DNA of 29,042 nt from an uncultured Bacteroidota bacterium (GTDB taxonomy: Bacteria > Bacteroidota > Bacteroidia > Chitinophagales > Chitinophagaceae), in NCBI GenBank assembly GCA_903912435.1, contig CAIWHI010000993.1:1-29042 (forward strand), in the 5' to 3' direction. The notes below the pieces were generated by a model. It worked only from the letters and a program-made list of their open reading frames with translations. It made no database searches and was not told the DNA's origin. The translations under genes and the position numbers were made by a program. Shown here one piece after another: positions 7,668 to 16,455 of this stretch. The stretch's first letter is position 1; each line of letters opens with the position of its first letter.

Positions 7668-9713
7668 ATGAAACACATTCAAGATATGTGGCGTAGTAAC
7701 ATATTAGTCCTGAGTATAATAGGGGTCTGTTGCCATGCTAGTGCACAAAATGTTGTATTTACTGCCACCCCCAGCGCTAATAAAATTGGTGTAAAAGACC
7801 AGGTGCAGGTGCAGTTTGTTGTAAAGGATGCACAGAACCTTCAAAACATGTCAACCCCTTCTACAACTGATTTTGCAATTGTACAGGGTCCATTTCAATC
7901 TCAAAGTTCCAATACTACTATTAATGGCAACCAGATGGTACAATCAACCAGTATTGTACTCACCTATGTAATGCAACCAAGGCACGAAGGAACACTCACT
8001 ATTCCTCCGGTAACTGCCAGGGATGCCGCTGGCCATACCTACCAATCAAATGCCGTAACCATACAGGTTGTTCCGGGTAGCCTGGTTCAGCAACAAAGAA
8101 GGCCACAAGGACGTAATCCTTACGACCAGGATGATGACCTGTTTGCCATGATGCAAAGAATGCAGCAAGCCCAGGCTCAGATGCAGCAACAAATGCAACA
8201 ACAAATGCAACAACAAATGCAGCAACGCCAGGGTGGCGGAAGGCCTCAACCCCAACCCGGTCAGCCGAACCAGCAACCCCAACAAGAAGACGCCAAAGTA
8301 AATGATGAAGAAATAAAGAAAGATCTCTTTATTAAAGTAGTTGTAGACAAAAGCAAAGTAAATATTGGCGAACAAATCACTACAAGTTATAAGCTATACT
8401 CAAGGCTGCCCATGCAGATGTCAATATCTAAACTACCTACCCTAAATGGTTTCTGGACACAGGATTTTGATATACCTAAGCAAGCCAAACCAGAAGAGGA
8501 AGTAGTAGACGGTAAAAAATACCAGGTATTCCTGCTTAAAAAATCGGCTTTATTCCCCCAGGAAGCAGGAACGCTGGAACTGGACCCGGCAGAAGCCAAA
8601 GGTGTGGCCAGAATTGTGCAGCAAGTAAAAAGACGAATGGCGGATGTGTTTGGTGGTGGTACATTAATGATGAATGACCCCTTCTTTAATAATGCCTTCT
8701 ATAATACAATGGCCTATAAGGATGTGGAAGTGCATTTAAAAAGCTCGCCAGTAAAAATAACTGTAACCCAATTACCAGATAAGGACAAACCAAATGATTA
8801 TGGAGGTGCGGTAGGAAAATTTGATATTGAAGGTAAATTGGACAAACAGGAGTTGACCACTGATGATATGGCCACCCTGACCTTAAAAATCAGTGGTAGC
8901 GGAAATCTAAAACTCATTCAGGCTCCTAAGCTTGACTTACCTAATGGCCTGAATACCTACGACCCACAAATAAATGATACTGTAACGGGACGGAGCACTA
9001 CAATAAGTGGTACAAAAACCATTAGTTATGTAATTACCCCACATACACCAGGTGATTATGATATTCCTGCAGTTTCTTTTACTTATTACAATCCACAGTC
9101 TGGGGCATATGTAACCCAAAAAACACCTGGCTACAAACTACATGTAAAACCAGGTAAAAATTATAAACCCAACCAGACAGGAAATAATTTAGCAATTAAA
9201 GACCTGCACGATAATAAGAAATCACCTTTGGGCAAGCTGGAATTCAAAACAAAACCCATGATGTTTACAGGATCCTATTGGTTGATGTATGCATTTCCAC
9301 TTTTAGCATTTATTTTTCTGGCAGTATGGAAGCGCAGGTCTGATGAAGAATTGAAGGACACTGCGAAGTTTAGAAGCAAGAGGGCCAACAAAATCGCCCT
9401 TCAAAGACTGGCAACCGCAAAAAAATTACTACAACATGATATTAAGGTGTCATTTTACGAAGAAATTTCCAAAGCAATTTGGCTTTACCTTAGCGACAAA
9501 TTGAGCATTCCATTATCTTCGCTCTCCAGAGATACTGCCAGGGAGGCAATGAACAGCAGAAAAGTACCTGAAGCAACGCAAACCAGGCTTGAAAATGTAA
9601 TTTGGGAGTGCGAAACTTCCCTGTATGCATCCGGAGGCTCTAAAAAAATGGCTCAAACCTATGAAGACGCAATAAAAGTAATTAGTGATCTCGAAGAAGT
9701 ATTTAAAGCATGA
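7668..9713 (+). CDS. batD: BatD family protein
   Basis: BatD is an envelope protein of the Bat (Bacteroides aerotolerance) system; its precise activity is unknown. A signal peptide covers residues 1-27 (cleavage after ASA-Q). Beta-rich repeats follow, with NVVFTATPSANKIGVKDQVQVQFVV typical of the BatD N-terminus. A Q/M-rich, proline-rich linker lies at about 165-215, then more beta domains (FDIEGKLDKQELTTDDMATLTLKISGSGNL), a membrane segment at about 537-557 (YWLMYAFPLLAFIFLAVW) and a cytoplasmic helical tail. It overlaps batE by 4 nt (ATGA), so the two are translationally coupled. batA, batB and batC are not next to it. Confidence 0.87.
   Translation: MKHIQDMWRSNILVLSIIGVCCHASAQNVVFTATPSANKIGVKDQVQVQFVVKDAQNLQNMSTPSTTDFAIVQGPFQSQSSNTTINGNQMVQSTSIVLTYVMQPRHEGTLTIPPVTARDAAGHTYQSNAVTIQVVPGSLVQQQRRPQGRNPYDQDDDLFAMMQRMQQAQAQMQQQMQQQMQQQMQQRQGGGRPQPQPGQPNQQPQQEDAKVNDEEIKKDLFIKVVVDKSKVNIGEQITTSYKLYSRLPMQMSISKLPTLNGFWTQDFDIPKQAKPEEEVVDGKKYQVFLLKKSALFPQEAGTLELDPAEAKGVARIVQQVKRRMADVFGGGTLMMNDPFFNNAFYNTMAYKDVEVHLKSSPVKITVTQLPDKDKPNDYGGAVGKFDIEGKLDKQELTTDDMATLTLKISGSGNLKLIQAPKLDLPNGLNTYDPQINDTVTGRSTTISGTKTISYVITPHTPGDYDIPAVSFTYYNPQSGAYVTQKTPGYKLHVKPGKNYKPNQTGNNLAIKDLHDNKKSPLGKLEFKTKPMMFTGSYWLMYAFPLLAFIFLAVWKRRSDEELKDTAKFRSKRANKIALQRLATAKKLLQHDIKVSFYEEISKAIWLYLSDKLSIPLSSLSRDTAREAMNSRKVPEATQTRLENVIWECETSLYASGGSKKMAQTYEDAIKVISDLEEVFKA
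8181..8228 (+). repeat. Four tandem 12-bp units inside batD
   Basis: Four copies of ATGCARCAACAA, the last slightly diverged, encode MQQQ repeats in the glutamine-rich linker of BatD. In-frame copy changes would lengthen or shorten the linker without breaking the gene. Confidence 0.8.
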
Positions 9714-10465
9714 AAAATATATTCATCCTAACCTTTATTCTATTTTCATTTGTATTACCCGGTTATGCGGCGGGAGATAATAACCTTTATTGGCAAAAAG
9801 GAAATGAATACTATCAGCAGAAACAATATGATAGTGCTGCATTGTATTTCGAACTTATTGCTGCACAAAAACCCAATAAAGCTGATGTCTATTATAATTT
9901 GGGCAACACCTATTATCGGTTAAATAAAATTGCAGCTGCTGTGCTCAACTATGAAAGAGCCCTAAAAATCAAGCCTGACTTTACTGATGCACGTGATAAT
10001 CTGGCATTAACCCAAAGCAGAATCAATAATCACATCATACCTGTAAATGATATATTTTTCATTAAATGGTGGCACAAAATAACCAGACCCGACTATGCCA
10101 ATAATTATGCTATAGCGGCTTTAGTTCTCTTTTTCTTTGTCCTGTTTTTATATATTTTAAAGCTATTCAGAAAGGCTCCTGAAAAATTACAAATGGTTCA
10201 ATTACCCGGATTTGTAATTTTTTCTTGCCTCATATTATTAGCATTATCTTATTTTTCATCTGCCAATGCAACTGAGCAAAACTCTGCTGTAATAATGCAA
10301 AGCGATGTGCCACTGATGAATCAAGAACTAAAAGGAAAACCTCTAACATTGATTCCTGAAGGAACTACTGTGAAAATTGGCAGTGCAAAAGGAGCATGGA
10401 TTGAAGTAGTATTACCTGACGGCAGAAGTGGATGGATACAAGCCAATATGGTTACCAAAATATAA
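9710..10465 (+). CDS. batE: BatE family TPR/SH3 protein
   Basis: Partner of BatD in the Bat envelope system. It has a signal peptide (about 1-20), then tetratricopeptide repeats (about 24-105: LYWQKGNEYYQQKQYDSAALYFE, ADVYYNLGNTYYRLNKIAAAVLNYERALKIKP). Two membrane segments follow (around 124-144 and 164-184), and an SH3-like domain at about 190-251 (TTVKIGSAKGAWIEVVLPDGRSGWIQ). This order is characteristic of BatE. The start overlaps the batD stop by 4 nt. The polysaccharide deacetylase follows after 46 nt and may be co-transcribed. Confidence 0.87.
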   Translation: MKNIFILTFILFSFVLPGYAAGDNNLYWQKGNEYYQQKQYDSAALYFELIAAQKPNKADVYYNLGNTYYRLNKIAAAVLNYERALKIKPDFTDARDNLALTQSRINNHIIPVNDIFFIKWWHKITRPDYANNYAIAALVLFFFVLFLYILKLFRKAPEKLQMVQLPGFVIFSCLILLALSYFSSANATEQNSAVIMQSDVPLMNQELKGKPLTLIPEGTTVKIGSAKGAWIEVVLPDGRSGWIQANMVTKI

Positions 10466-10511
10466 TATGCTGGCATATGCGTTTTTAAAGACTTAATCCA
10501 ACAACATCATT

Positions 10512-11147
10512 ATGGGCGCATATTGGGTTAAAACGCCTCAATGGCTAAAAAGACTTTTACCAAATGAACTCATTTGGGATATAAAAAACGATATCCCAAA
10601 TACTATTTACATCACCTTCGATGATGGTCCACACCCCATTGCAACTAAATTTGCCTTAGAACAACTGGAGCAATATAATGCCCGTGCCACTTTTTTCTGT
10701 GTAGGCGAAAACGTATCAAAATACCAGAGTATTTACCAGATGATAATAGATAATGGGCATAATACCGGCAATCATACTTACAATCACCTTAACGGATGGA
10801 AAACCAACAATAATGTTTACATAAACAATATAGATAAAGCGGCTAAATTAATCAAATCCAACCTCTTCCGCCCCCCATATGGTAGGATAAAATTATCGCA
10901 AATCAGGAAGCTACAACAAAAAAATCGTGACATAAAAATATGCATGTGGGATATACTTAGTGGCGATTTCGATAAAAATATCACACCACAACAATGTGCC
11001 GATAATGTTTTGCAAAATTTAAAACCTGGTTCCATAATCATATTTCACGATAGTGAAAAATCTTTTGAAAGAATGAAATTTGCCTTACCCCAAGTATTGA
11101 CCTTTTGTAAAAATAATAATTGGAAGATGCTGCCTTTGGCCAATTAA
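10512..11147 (+). CDS. Polysaccharide deacetylase (NodB-homology, CE4)
   Basis: CE4 metal-dependent deacetylase acting on acetylated glycans such as peptidoglycan or chitin-like polymers. The family motifs are in order: TFDDGP (35-40, Asp37/Asp38), NHTYNH (87-92, metal ligands His88 and His92), RPPYGR (120-125), MWDILSGDFD (145-154) and IIIFHDS (176-181, His179). At 211 aa it is close to a bare catalytic domain. No signal peptide or membrane anchor is seen, which is unusual if the substrate is extracellular. It follows batE closely on the same strand, suggesting but not proving an envelope role. Confidence 0.88.
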   Translation: MGAYWVKTPQWLKRLLPNELIWDIKNDIPNTIYITFDDGPHPIATKFALEQLEQYNARATFFCVGENVSKYQSIYQMIIDNGHNTGNHTYNHLNGWKTNNNVYINNIDKAAKLIKSNLFRPPYGRIKLSQIRKLQQKNRDIKICMWDILSGDFDKNITPQQCADNVLQNLKPGSIIIFHDSEKSFERMKFALPQVLTFCKNNNWKMLPLAN

Positions 11148-11263
11148 TTAGAGAAATTTTCACTTATCGCATCGTGATGGTTCTGAAGTTGAAAAACGCA
11201 ATTCTAATAAATATACATTAACAGAATGTATGTGGCCTATTAAAAAAACCTCCTTAATTTTTA

Positions 11264-11326
11264 GTTAACAGATAAAAAGAATGTCAAAACAAATTTGGTG
11301 GTTGCCTAAGTCTTTTTATCTTTAAC
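11264..11326 (+). promoter_or_regulatory. Long imperfect inverted repeat plus candidate promoter
   Basis: The arms 11264-11280 and 11311-11326 pair over 16 bp (AGATAAAAAGA / TCTTTTTATCT core) with one bulged C at 11269 and a 30-nt loop. The right side contains TTTG (11294-11297), a 19-nt spacer and TATCTTTA (11317-11324), one mismatch from the Bacteroidota promoter. Transcription from here would give the NHL gene a leader of about 85 nt. Confidence 0.4.
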
Positions 11327-11351
11327 AAATTATTTTTTTCAATGTTCACCT

Positions 11352-11385
11352 GCACTTCAAATTATCCAATTGGAAGGTGCTTTTT
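11352..11385 (+). terminator. Terminator-like hairpin ahead of the NHL gene
   Basis: GCACTTC pairs with GAAGGTGC (one bulged G), and AATT pairs with AATT above an A-G mismatch, around an ATCC loop. A run of five T follows at 11381. It could end transcription from the deacetylase gene, or act as an attenuator within the NHL leader. Confidence 0.45.
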
Positions 11386-11414
11386 GTTAATAGCGAATTT
11401 ATAAATTTTTGTTC

Positions 11415-12767
11415 ATGATGAAACTAAACTTTAAATCTGTAATGGCTTTATTGCTAATTGCTGGTTCTTCCATCAATTCTGGTAAAGCACAAACCATCAA
11501 TACTATTTGTGGTACAGGTCTGGCAGGATATTCTGGCGACAATGGTCCGGCTATATCGGCTCAATTAGACCATCCTACCGATGTAAAAGTTGATGCAAAA
11601 GGCAATACTTATATTGCTGACCGTGGTAATGAGGTTATCCGCAAAATAAATTCAGCGGGCATTATAACCACGTTTGCAGGAAACGGTAATCCAGGATATT
11701 ATGGTAATGGAGGTCCGGCAACTTCAGCATGGTTAAATCGCCCATGTGGTGTGGCAGTAGATAAAACAGGCAATGTTTATATTGGTGATACCAATAATGG
11801 AATTATACGTAAAGTAGATACCAATGGTATTATTTCAACTTATGCAGGTATATATCAAACCCCAGGTTATACCGGAAACGGTGGCCCGGCTACACTAGCC
11901 AGATTGGAGGATCCTACCTATTTGGCTATAGACAGTGCAGACAATCTATATATCACCGACCATATGAATAATGCCATTAGAATGGTTTATCATTCTACAG
12001 GTATGATAATTACAGTGGCAGGTAATACTATTAAAGGGTACAATGGTGATGGCGGCCCAGGCCCTGCAGCACAATTAGATGACCCACGCGGAATTTATGT
12101 AGACATTTTCGGTAATCTTTTTATTGCAGATTTCGGAAATCAGGTAATTCGCCGTGTGGATGGATTAACCAAAAATATTACAACCATTGCAGGATGTAAC
12201 TGGCCTGGTGCAAGAGGTACCGGAGGCCCTGCAACTGGCGCAAACCTTAATGGTCCGATTTCTGTTACAGCCGATAATTATGGCAATGTTTTCTTCGGAG
12301 AATCTAATAATGACTGGGTGCGTAAAATAAACACAAAGGACACTTTGGTTTATTTTGTAGGTAATGGAAATGGTGGTTATGGCGGTGATGGTGGTCCATC
12401 AACCATTGCTAAACTAAACTACCCATTCAGCTTATCTGTTGATGGTGTAGGGAATGTTTATTTCCCTGATTTCAACAATTGTGTAATTCGCCGTGTACAG
12501 GTTGCTCCATTAAAAATTAATACAGAAAACGTAGCTGGTGGCATTCAGGTATTTCCTAATCCTGTGACTGAGGTACTACATATTAATAATCTACCACAAT
12601 CTGCCACCTATTCCCTTAGTAATGTTATTGGTATTGAAGTAATGGCCGGTGAACTTAGCCAGGGCGACCACTTGCTTTCTATTAAGGAATTACCAACTGG
12701 CATATATAACCTTGAATTGAATCCTAAAGATGGCAACAAGGAAATAAGGAAAATAATTAAACAATAA
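11415..12767 (+). CDS. Secreted NHL-repeat protein with T9SS sorting domain
   Basis: Predicted extracellular beta-propeller exported by Sec and then the type IX system. The signal peptide is about residues 1-28 (ending SGKAQ). Six NHL repeats of roughly 55-60 residues follow, each with a D-x-x-GN-x-Y/F-x-x-D core and an IR-K/R-V/I ending (for example VDAKGNTYIADRGNEVIRKI). The T9SS type A C-terminal domain (VFPNPVTEVLHI ... LPTGIYNLEL ... KKIIKQ-like end) covers about the last 80 residues. Adjacent repeats share G-x-GGPAT loops. Function is unknown; such propellers usually mediate binding. Starts 11415 and 11418 (tandem ATG) are both possible. A strong terminator follows. Confidence 0.88.
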   Translation: MMKLNFKSVMALLLIAGSSINSGKAQTINTICGTGLAGYSGDNGPAISAQLDHPTDVKVDAKGNTYIADRGNEVIRKINSAGIITTFAGNGNPGYYGNGGPATSAWLNRPCGVAVDKTGNVYIGDTNNGIIRKVDTNGIISTYAGIYQTPGYTGNGGPATLARLEDPTYLAIDSADNLYITDHMNNAIRMVYHSTGMIITVAGNTIKGYNGDGGPGPAAQLDDPRGIYVDIFGNLFIADFGNQVIRRVDGLTKNITTIAGCNWPGARGTGGPATGANLNGPISVTADNYGNVFFGESNNDWVRKINTKDTLVYFVGNGNGGYGGDGGPSTIAKLNYPFSLSVDGVGNVYFPDFNNCVIRRVQVAPLKINTENVAGGIQVFPNPVTEVLHINNLPQSATYSLSNVIGIEVMAGELSQGDHLLSIKELPTGIYNLELNPKDGNKEIRKIIKQ

Positions 12768-12788
12768 TCAATACAATCCTAAATAGTG

Positions 12789-12812
12789 AAATCCTTCAGC
12801 AATGAAGGATTT
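12789..12812 (+). terminator. Intrinsic terminator after the NHL gene
   Basis: A 10-bp stem (AAATCCTTCA / TGAAGGATTT) closes a GCAA tetraloop, followed by T-rich sequence, 21 nt after the stop. Confidence 0.85.
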
Positions 12813-12877
12813 TCTATTTTATATAAGATTGGCAAATTCAAGGCCTGGTTTAATAAAAATGAACTAAAAATGCTTGT

Positions 12878-12889
12878 GTCAATATTGAC
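12878..12889. promoter_or_regulatory. Perfect 12-bp palindrome upstream of the TMTC-like gene
   Basis: GTCAATATTGAC is a perfect palindrome 84 nt ahead of the ATG at 12974. It is a possible operator, but no regulator gene is adjacent. Confidence 0.3.
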
Positions 12890-12973
12890 TATTATTTAAT
12901 AATTTGGAGCTGTATATTTTCAATCATAAATTACCTGATTAGCCCTTAAATTCATAGAACTGAGATTATCCAA

Positions 12974-14908
12974 ATGGCAGAGAAAAAGATAAAAAAAATG
13001 GATCAACAGGCAGGCATCACTGAAAATAATCCTCCACAGTGGGATTATAAAGTTTTTCTGTGGCTTGCCCCAATATTGATTCTAACCTTCCTTACCTTAT
13101 CTCCCCTTACAAAATTCACCTTCTTATCCTGGGATGATAATGCCTATGTATTTGAGAATCCCTATTTAGTCAAAACATATACTGAGAGCATAACCTATTT
13201 TTTCCAACAACATTATTTCATTGGTAATTACATCCCTATTACCATGCTCACCTATGCATTTGAATACCACCAGGTAGCATTAGACCCTCCTTTTTATCAT
13301 ACATTTAATCTAATTATCCACTTGCTTAATGTTGCATTGACATTTTTGTTTATATATCTATTGAGTAAAAAGAGAGCATTGGTGGCAATATTCGTAGCCT
13401 TATTTTTTGGAATTCATCCAATGCATATTGAGTCCGTAGCCTGGGTGGCCGAATTAAAAGATGTACTCTATAGTTTCTTTTTCTTGGGTGGTCTTATTTG
13501 CTATTACAAATATCTGGAAACCAATACCCAGTCAGGAAATTCTTTGGAACCAATTGAATCTGCTATTGGCCAACCGGATTCACCCCCTAAAAAAGGTAAA
13601 CGCTACCTTTTGGCACTTACCTTTTTATTGTTCCTGATCTCCATTCTATCAAAACCTGCTGCAATAACCTTTCCATTGGTTCTTATTTTGCTCGACTATT
13701 ATACACGTAGAAGGTTCACAAGACACATATGGATTGAAAAAACACCCTTTCTAATTGTATCGTTGATTTTCGGCCTAATAGCCATCAAGGCCCAGGCGGC
13801 AGACAAATTGGTTCATGATTATTATCCAATTACCCAAAGGATTTTATTTGCATGCCATTCCCTACTCAATTATAGTGTGCATCTATTAGTTCCTTATGAT
13901 ATAGCTATTTACCACCCCTACCCTAAAATGGCAGATGGTTACCTGCCAATTGTATTTTATCTTGCCCCTATCGCGTTATTGGCGATAGGTTATGGACTAT
14001 ATAAATCAGCCAGGCATACACGCCTTTTGATATTTGGATTTCTATTTTTCACTGTAAATCTCCTACTGGTTTTGCAGTTATTATCTATCGGTGATGCAAT
14101 TACCGCCGACCGCTATACCTATGTGCCCTATATCGGATTGTTATTCATATTAGGAATGGGGTTCGATTGGCTTATCAATTGTCAACAAGAAAGATTTAAG
14201 ACCTATAAATCTTTTACTATAGGCATTGCAACAATTATGGCAATTGGCTGCAGCTATGTAACCTACTCACACACCCAGGTTTGGGAGAATGATGAAACTA
14301 TTGCCAATGACCTATTAGCAAAATATCCGGATGACAGATTAGTACTGAACACAAAGGGATTTAATTTGTTCAACCAAAAACGCTATGAAGAGTCTTTGGG
14401 TTATTATATTAAAGCTATTGACCTGAAGCCCGATTATATTATGGCCTATATTAACCTGGCTAACTCATGTATGGCAATAAAAAAATACGATACTGCAGAT
14501 AAATATACCAACCTGGCACTAAAAATAAAACCAGATGACCCAAATCTATTCAATATAAAGGGTTATATATCATTGCAATACCATAAATTCTCTGAATCCA
14601 TTAATTACTTCCAGCAATCAATTCAACTAAAAAAAGACAACCCGAGTGCCTACATGTATTTGGCCGAATGCTATTATGCGATTAAAGATAAAGAAAACTG
14701 GATAAGAACCCTAAATAAGGGCCTGGAATACTCACCAGATAACTTTATGCTACTTAACAATAAAGGCTATGCCCTAATGCTCAATGGCCAATACAGTGAG
14801 GCTATAGAATACCTGAATAAATCAATAAAAATCAATCCTAATTTCGATATAGCATCACAAAACCTGGCTAATTGTTATAGAGCACTAAATATCCAGGGCC
14901 GAAAATAA
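12974..14908 (+). CDS. TMTC-like GT-C membrane protein with TPR repeats
   Basis: Multi-pass membrane protein with the architecture of TMTC/PMT-type GT-C glycosyltransferases. These transfer a lipid-linked sugar (mannose in eukaryotic TMTCs) to proteins outside the cytoplasm. About 9-10 membrane segments cover residues 27-430. The first extracytoplasmic loop carries SWDDNAY with an Asp-Asp pair at 54-55, and HTFNLIIHLLNV (110-121) and FGIHPMHIESVAW (147-158) match the TMTC signature. Several tetratricopeptide repeats fill about 450-640. At 644 aa the protein is complete. Donor, acceptor and activity are inference. No glycosylation genes adjoin it. It is monocistronic, with a bidirectional terminator after it. 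Confidence 0.75.
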   Translation: MAEKKIKKMDQQAGITENNPPQWDYKVFLWLAPILILTFLTLSPLTKFTFLSWDDNAYVFENPYLVKTYTESITYFFQQHYFIGNYIPITMLTYAFEYHQVALDPPFYHTFNLIIHLLNVALTFLFIYLLSKKRALVAIFVALFFGIHPMHIESVAWVAELKDVLYSFFFLGGLICYYKYLETNTQSGNSLEPIESAIGQPDSPPKKGKRYLLALTFLLFLISILSKPAAITFPLVLILLDYYTRRRFTRHIWIEKTPFLIVSLIFGLIAIKAQAADKLVHDYYPITQRILFACHSLLNYSVHLLVPYDIAIYHPYPKMADGYLPIVFYLAPIALLAIGYGLYKSARHTRLLIFGFLFFTVNLLLVLQLLSIGDAITADRYTYVPYIGLLFILGMGFDWLINCQQERFKTYKSFTIGIATIMAIGCSYVTYSHTQVWENDETIANDLLAKYPDDRLVLNTKGFNLFNQKRYEESLGYYIKAIDLKPDYIMAYINLANSCMAIKKYDTADKYTNLALKIKPDDPNLFNIKGYISLQYHKFSESINYFQQSIQLKKDNPSAYMYLAECYYAIKDKENWIRTLNKGLEYSPDNFMLLNNKGYALMLNGQYSEAIEYLNKSIKINPNFDIASQNLANCYRALNIQGRK

Positions 14909-14910
14909 AA

Positions 14911-14942
14911 CTGGCTTTTTGCTTTTGGAGCAAAAAGGCCAG
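14911..14942. terminator. Bidirectional terminator between convergent genes
   Basis: CTGGCTTTTTGCT pairs with AGCAAAAAGGCCAG (13 bp, one bulged C) around a 5-nt loop, between the TMTC-like gene and the radical SAM gene. Confidence 0.8.
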
Positions 14943-14974
14943 CTAAAACATTTGAATACCGATACACAATTTTA

Positions 14975-16258
14975 TCAATGAGCAAAATCGGTATCATAAT
15001 TAACCATTCGCTCTATTGGCGGATTGAAATAACCGAATTTCACATTTGGAAATTCCTCGTGTATCAGGTCCATCATCTGCCTTACTCCCATACACTCGCC
15101 TGGCTCCACAATGCCCATTTTACCAAGATACCAATCAGGGTCAATATTGAAATTCCTCCACTGTATCATATCCAGGCCGGTTTTTTGGATCAAATCGCAT
15201 AATGCATCATACTCCTCCACACAATCGGTCATACCAGGAAACACGAAATAATTGATTGATGCCCAGCCCCCATATTTCTTTACAACTTTCAGGCTCTCTA
15301 CCAGGTCATTGAAGGAGTAATTATTGGGCATATAGTATTTGGTATAAATATCCTCCCTGGCTGAGTTAAGGCTTACCCTGATACTGTTTAAACCTGCCTT
15401 CATTAACTGCTCTACAGCATCGGGCTTACTGCCATTGGTATTGATATTGATGCTCCCCTTCTGGGTATGCTTTCTTATTTCTATTATTGCATCTTTTATG
15501 GTCTCCCACATCAGCAATGGCTCACCCTCGCATCCCTGCCCAAAGCTAATCAATGGGTAAGGTGCAGTTTCGAGATGAGGCACTGTAAATTCAACAATCT
15601 CCTCTGCCGTAGGCCTGAAATTTAACCTATCCTGTGTACTCACAATGGTCTCTTCCTCAGGCTGGAAGGAGATACAACCTAAACAATTAGCATTACATGC
15701 TGGCGAGGTAGGCACCGGGCATTCCCAACGACCTAAAAAATAATTCCTTGCAGCTGGGCAATGATAAGTCAACGCACAATTGTCGGCAAGGTGCTTTACA
15801 AGCCTGTTGTGGGGGTAATTTGCCACTATTTCACCTACTCCTGACTCTACCTTATTTTGGTCGTAACCGCTGCACTCCTGCCTAATATCGCGCTCAATTC
15901 TTATTGCAGGCACGAAAAATTTATCACCATACCAACCTGCTGCGGTATAACAAAACAATGGCAAGGTAGGTGCATCCTGTGAAGTCTCATAAGCAGCCAG
16001 ATAAAATCCGGTATGGGCCGGTGGTATAAAAGCAGCTACAGCCCATCCCTTTTCACAAAGGCGCATTTCACCGGTTTTCACGTCTATTCCTATACCCCTT
16101 CTGCCAGGTAGTTCATAAAGGTTACCGCCATCGGGCAATTCTATCCAGTCCTCCTCAGGAATAGGATATGCATCCCATCCGCTACGTCCTACCGAATACA
16201 ATGATGTATCCTCGAATATTGTCCCTTCACCATCAGAATATAATAAGTATGGAGTCAT
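14975..16258 (-). CDS. Radical SAM protein of unknown function
   Basis: Radical SAM enzyme of unassigned reaction. The [4Fe-4S] motif CNANCLGC (Cys188, 192, 195) sits unusually far from the N-terminus, after a domain of about 180 residues I do not recognise. The GQGCEGEPLL sequence (240-249) is the GGE-type SAM motif. INTNGS (barrel strand) and SIRVSLNSA follow. Extra cysteines at 161, 167 and 180, just before the cluster motif, could hold another metal. At 427 aa it ends at an FGYFNPPIERMVNYDTDF tail. The gene is alone between two terminators or spacers. It is not clearly linked to the molybdenum cofactor genes. A 31-nt heptad element lies exactly 6 nt ahead of its ATG. Confidence 0.82.
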   Translation of the reverse strand: MTPYLLYSDGEGTIFEDTSLYSVGRSGWDAYPIPEEDWIELPDGGNLYELPGRRGIGIDVKTGEMRLCEKGWAVAAFIPPAHTGFYLAAYETSQDAPTLPLFCYTAAGWYGDKFFVPAIRIERDIRQECSGYDQNKVESGVGEIVANYPHNRLVKHLADNCALTYHCPAARNYFLGRWECPVPTSPACNANCLGCISFQPEEETIVSTQDRLNFRPTAEEIVEFTVPHLETAPYPLISFGQGCEGEPLLMWETIKDAIIEIRKHTQKGSININTNGSKPDAVEQLMKAGLNSIRVSLNSAREDIYTKYYMPNNYSFNDLVESLKVVKKYGGWASINYFVFPGMTDCVEEYDALCDLIQKTGLDMIQWRNFNIDPDWYLGKMGIVEPGECMGVRQMMDLIHEEFPNVKFGYFNPPIERMVNYDTDFAH

Positions 16259-16264
16259 TTTTTT

Positions 16265-16295
16265 AAGTCAAAAGTTAAAAGTCAAAAGTTAAAAC
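16265..16295 (-). repeat. 31-nt heptad-repeat element upstream of the radical SAM gene
   Basis: Four tandem heptads alternating AAAAGTC and AAAAGTT (plus-strand reading) begin 6 nt from the start codon at 16258. The element equals the one at 23980-24010 except for three C/T differences at the seventh heptad base. Degenerate further copies continue at 16308-16320 and 16342-16366. Confidence 0.85.
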
Positions 16296-16455
16296 GGTTT
16301 TTCCCAAGGCAAAAGTTAAAGGTAAAAACAGGTTAGCCTAAGACAAAAGTTAAAAGTCAAAAATCGAAACAAGTTGATGGAACATCTCTTTTCTATAAAA
16401 AATTAAGTTTGCTTCAACCAAATGCCAGAATTACGCCAAAATTAAATGCCCACAA

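Noticed and set aside
14975..16258. Radical SAM gene as part of the molybdenum cofactor pathway
   Set aside because: It is separated by an unrelated membrane protein gene, is not needed in the known pathway, and moaA is already present.
16265..16366. Heptad repeats as a CRISPR array
   Set aside because: Seven-base units without spacers and no cas genes; this is a short tandem repeat.
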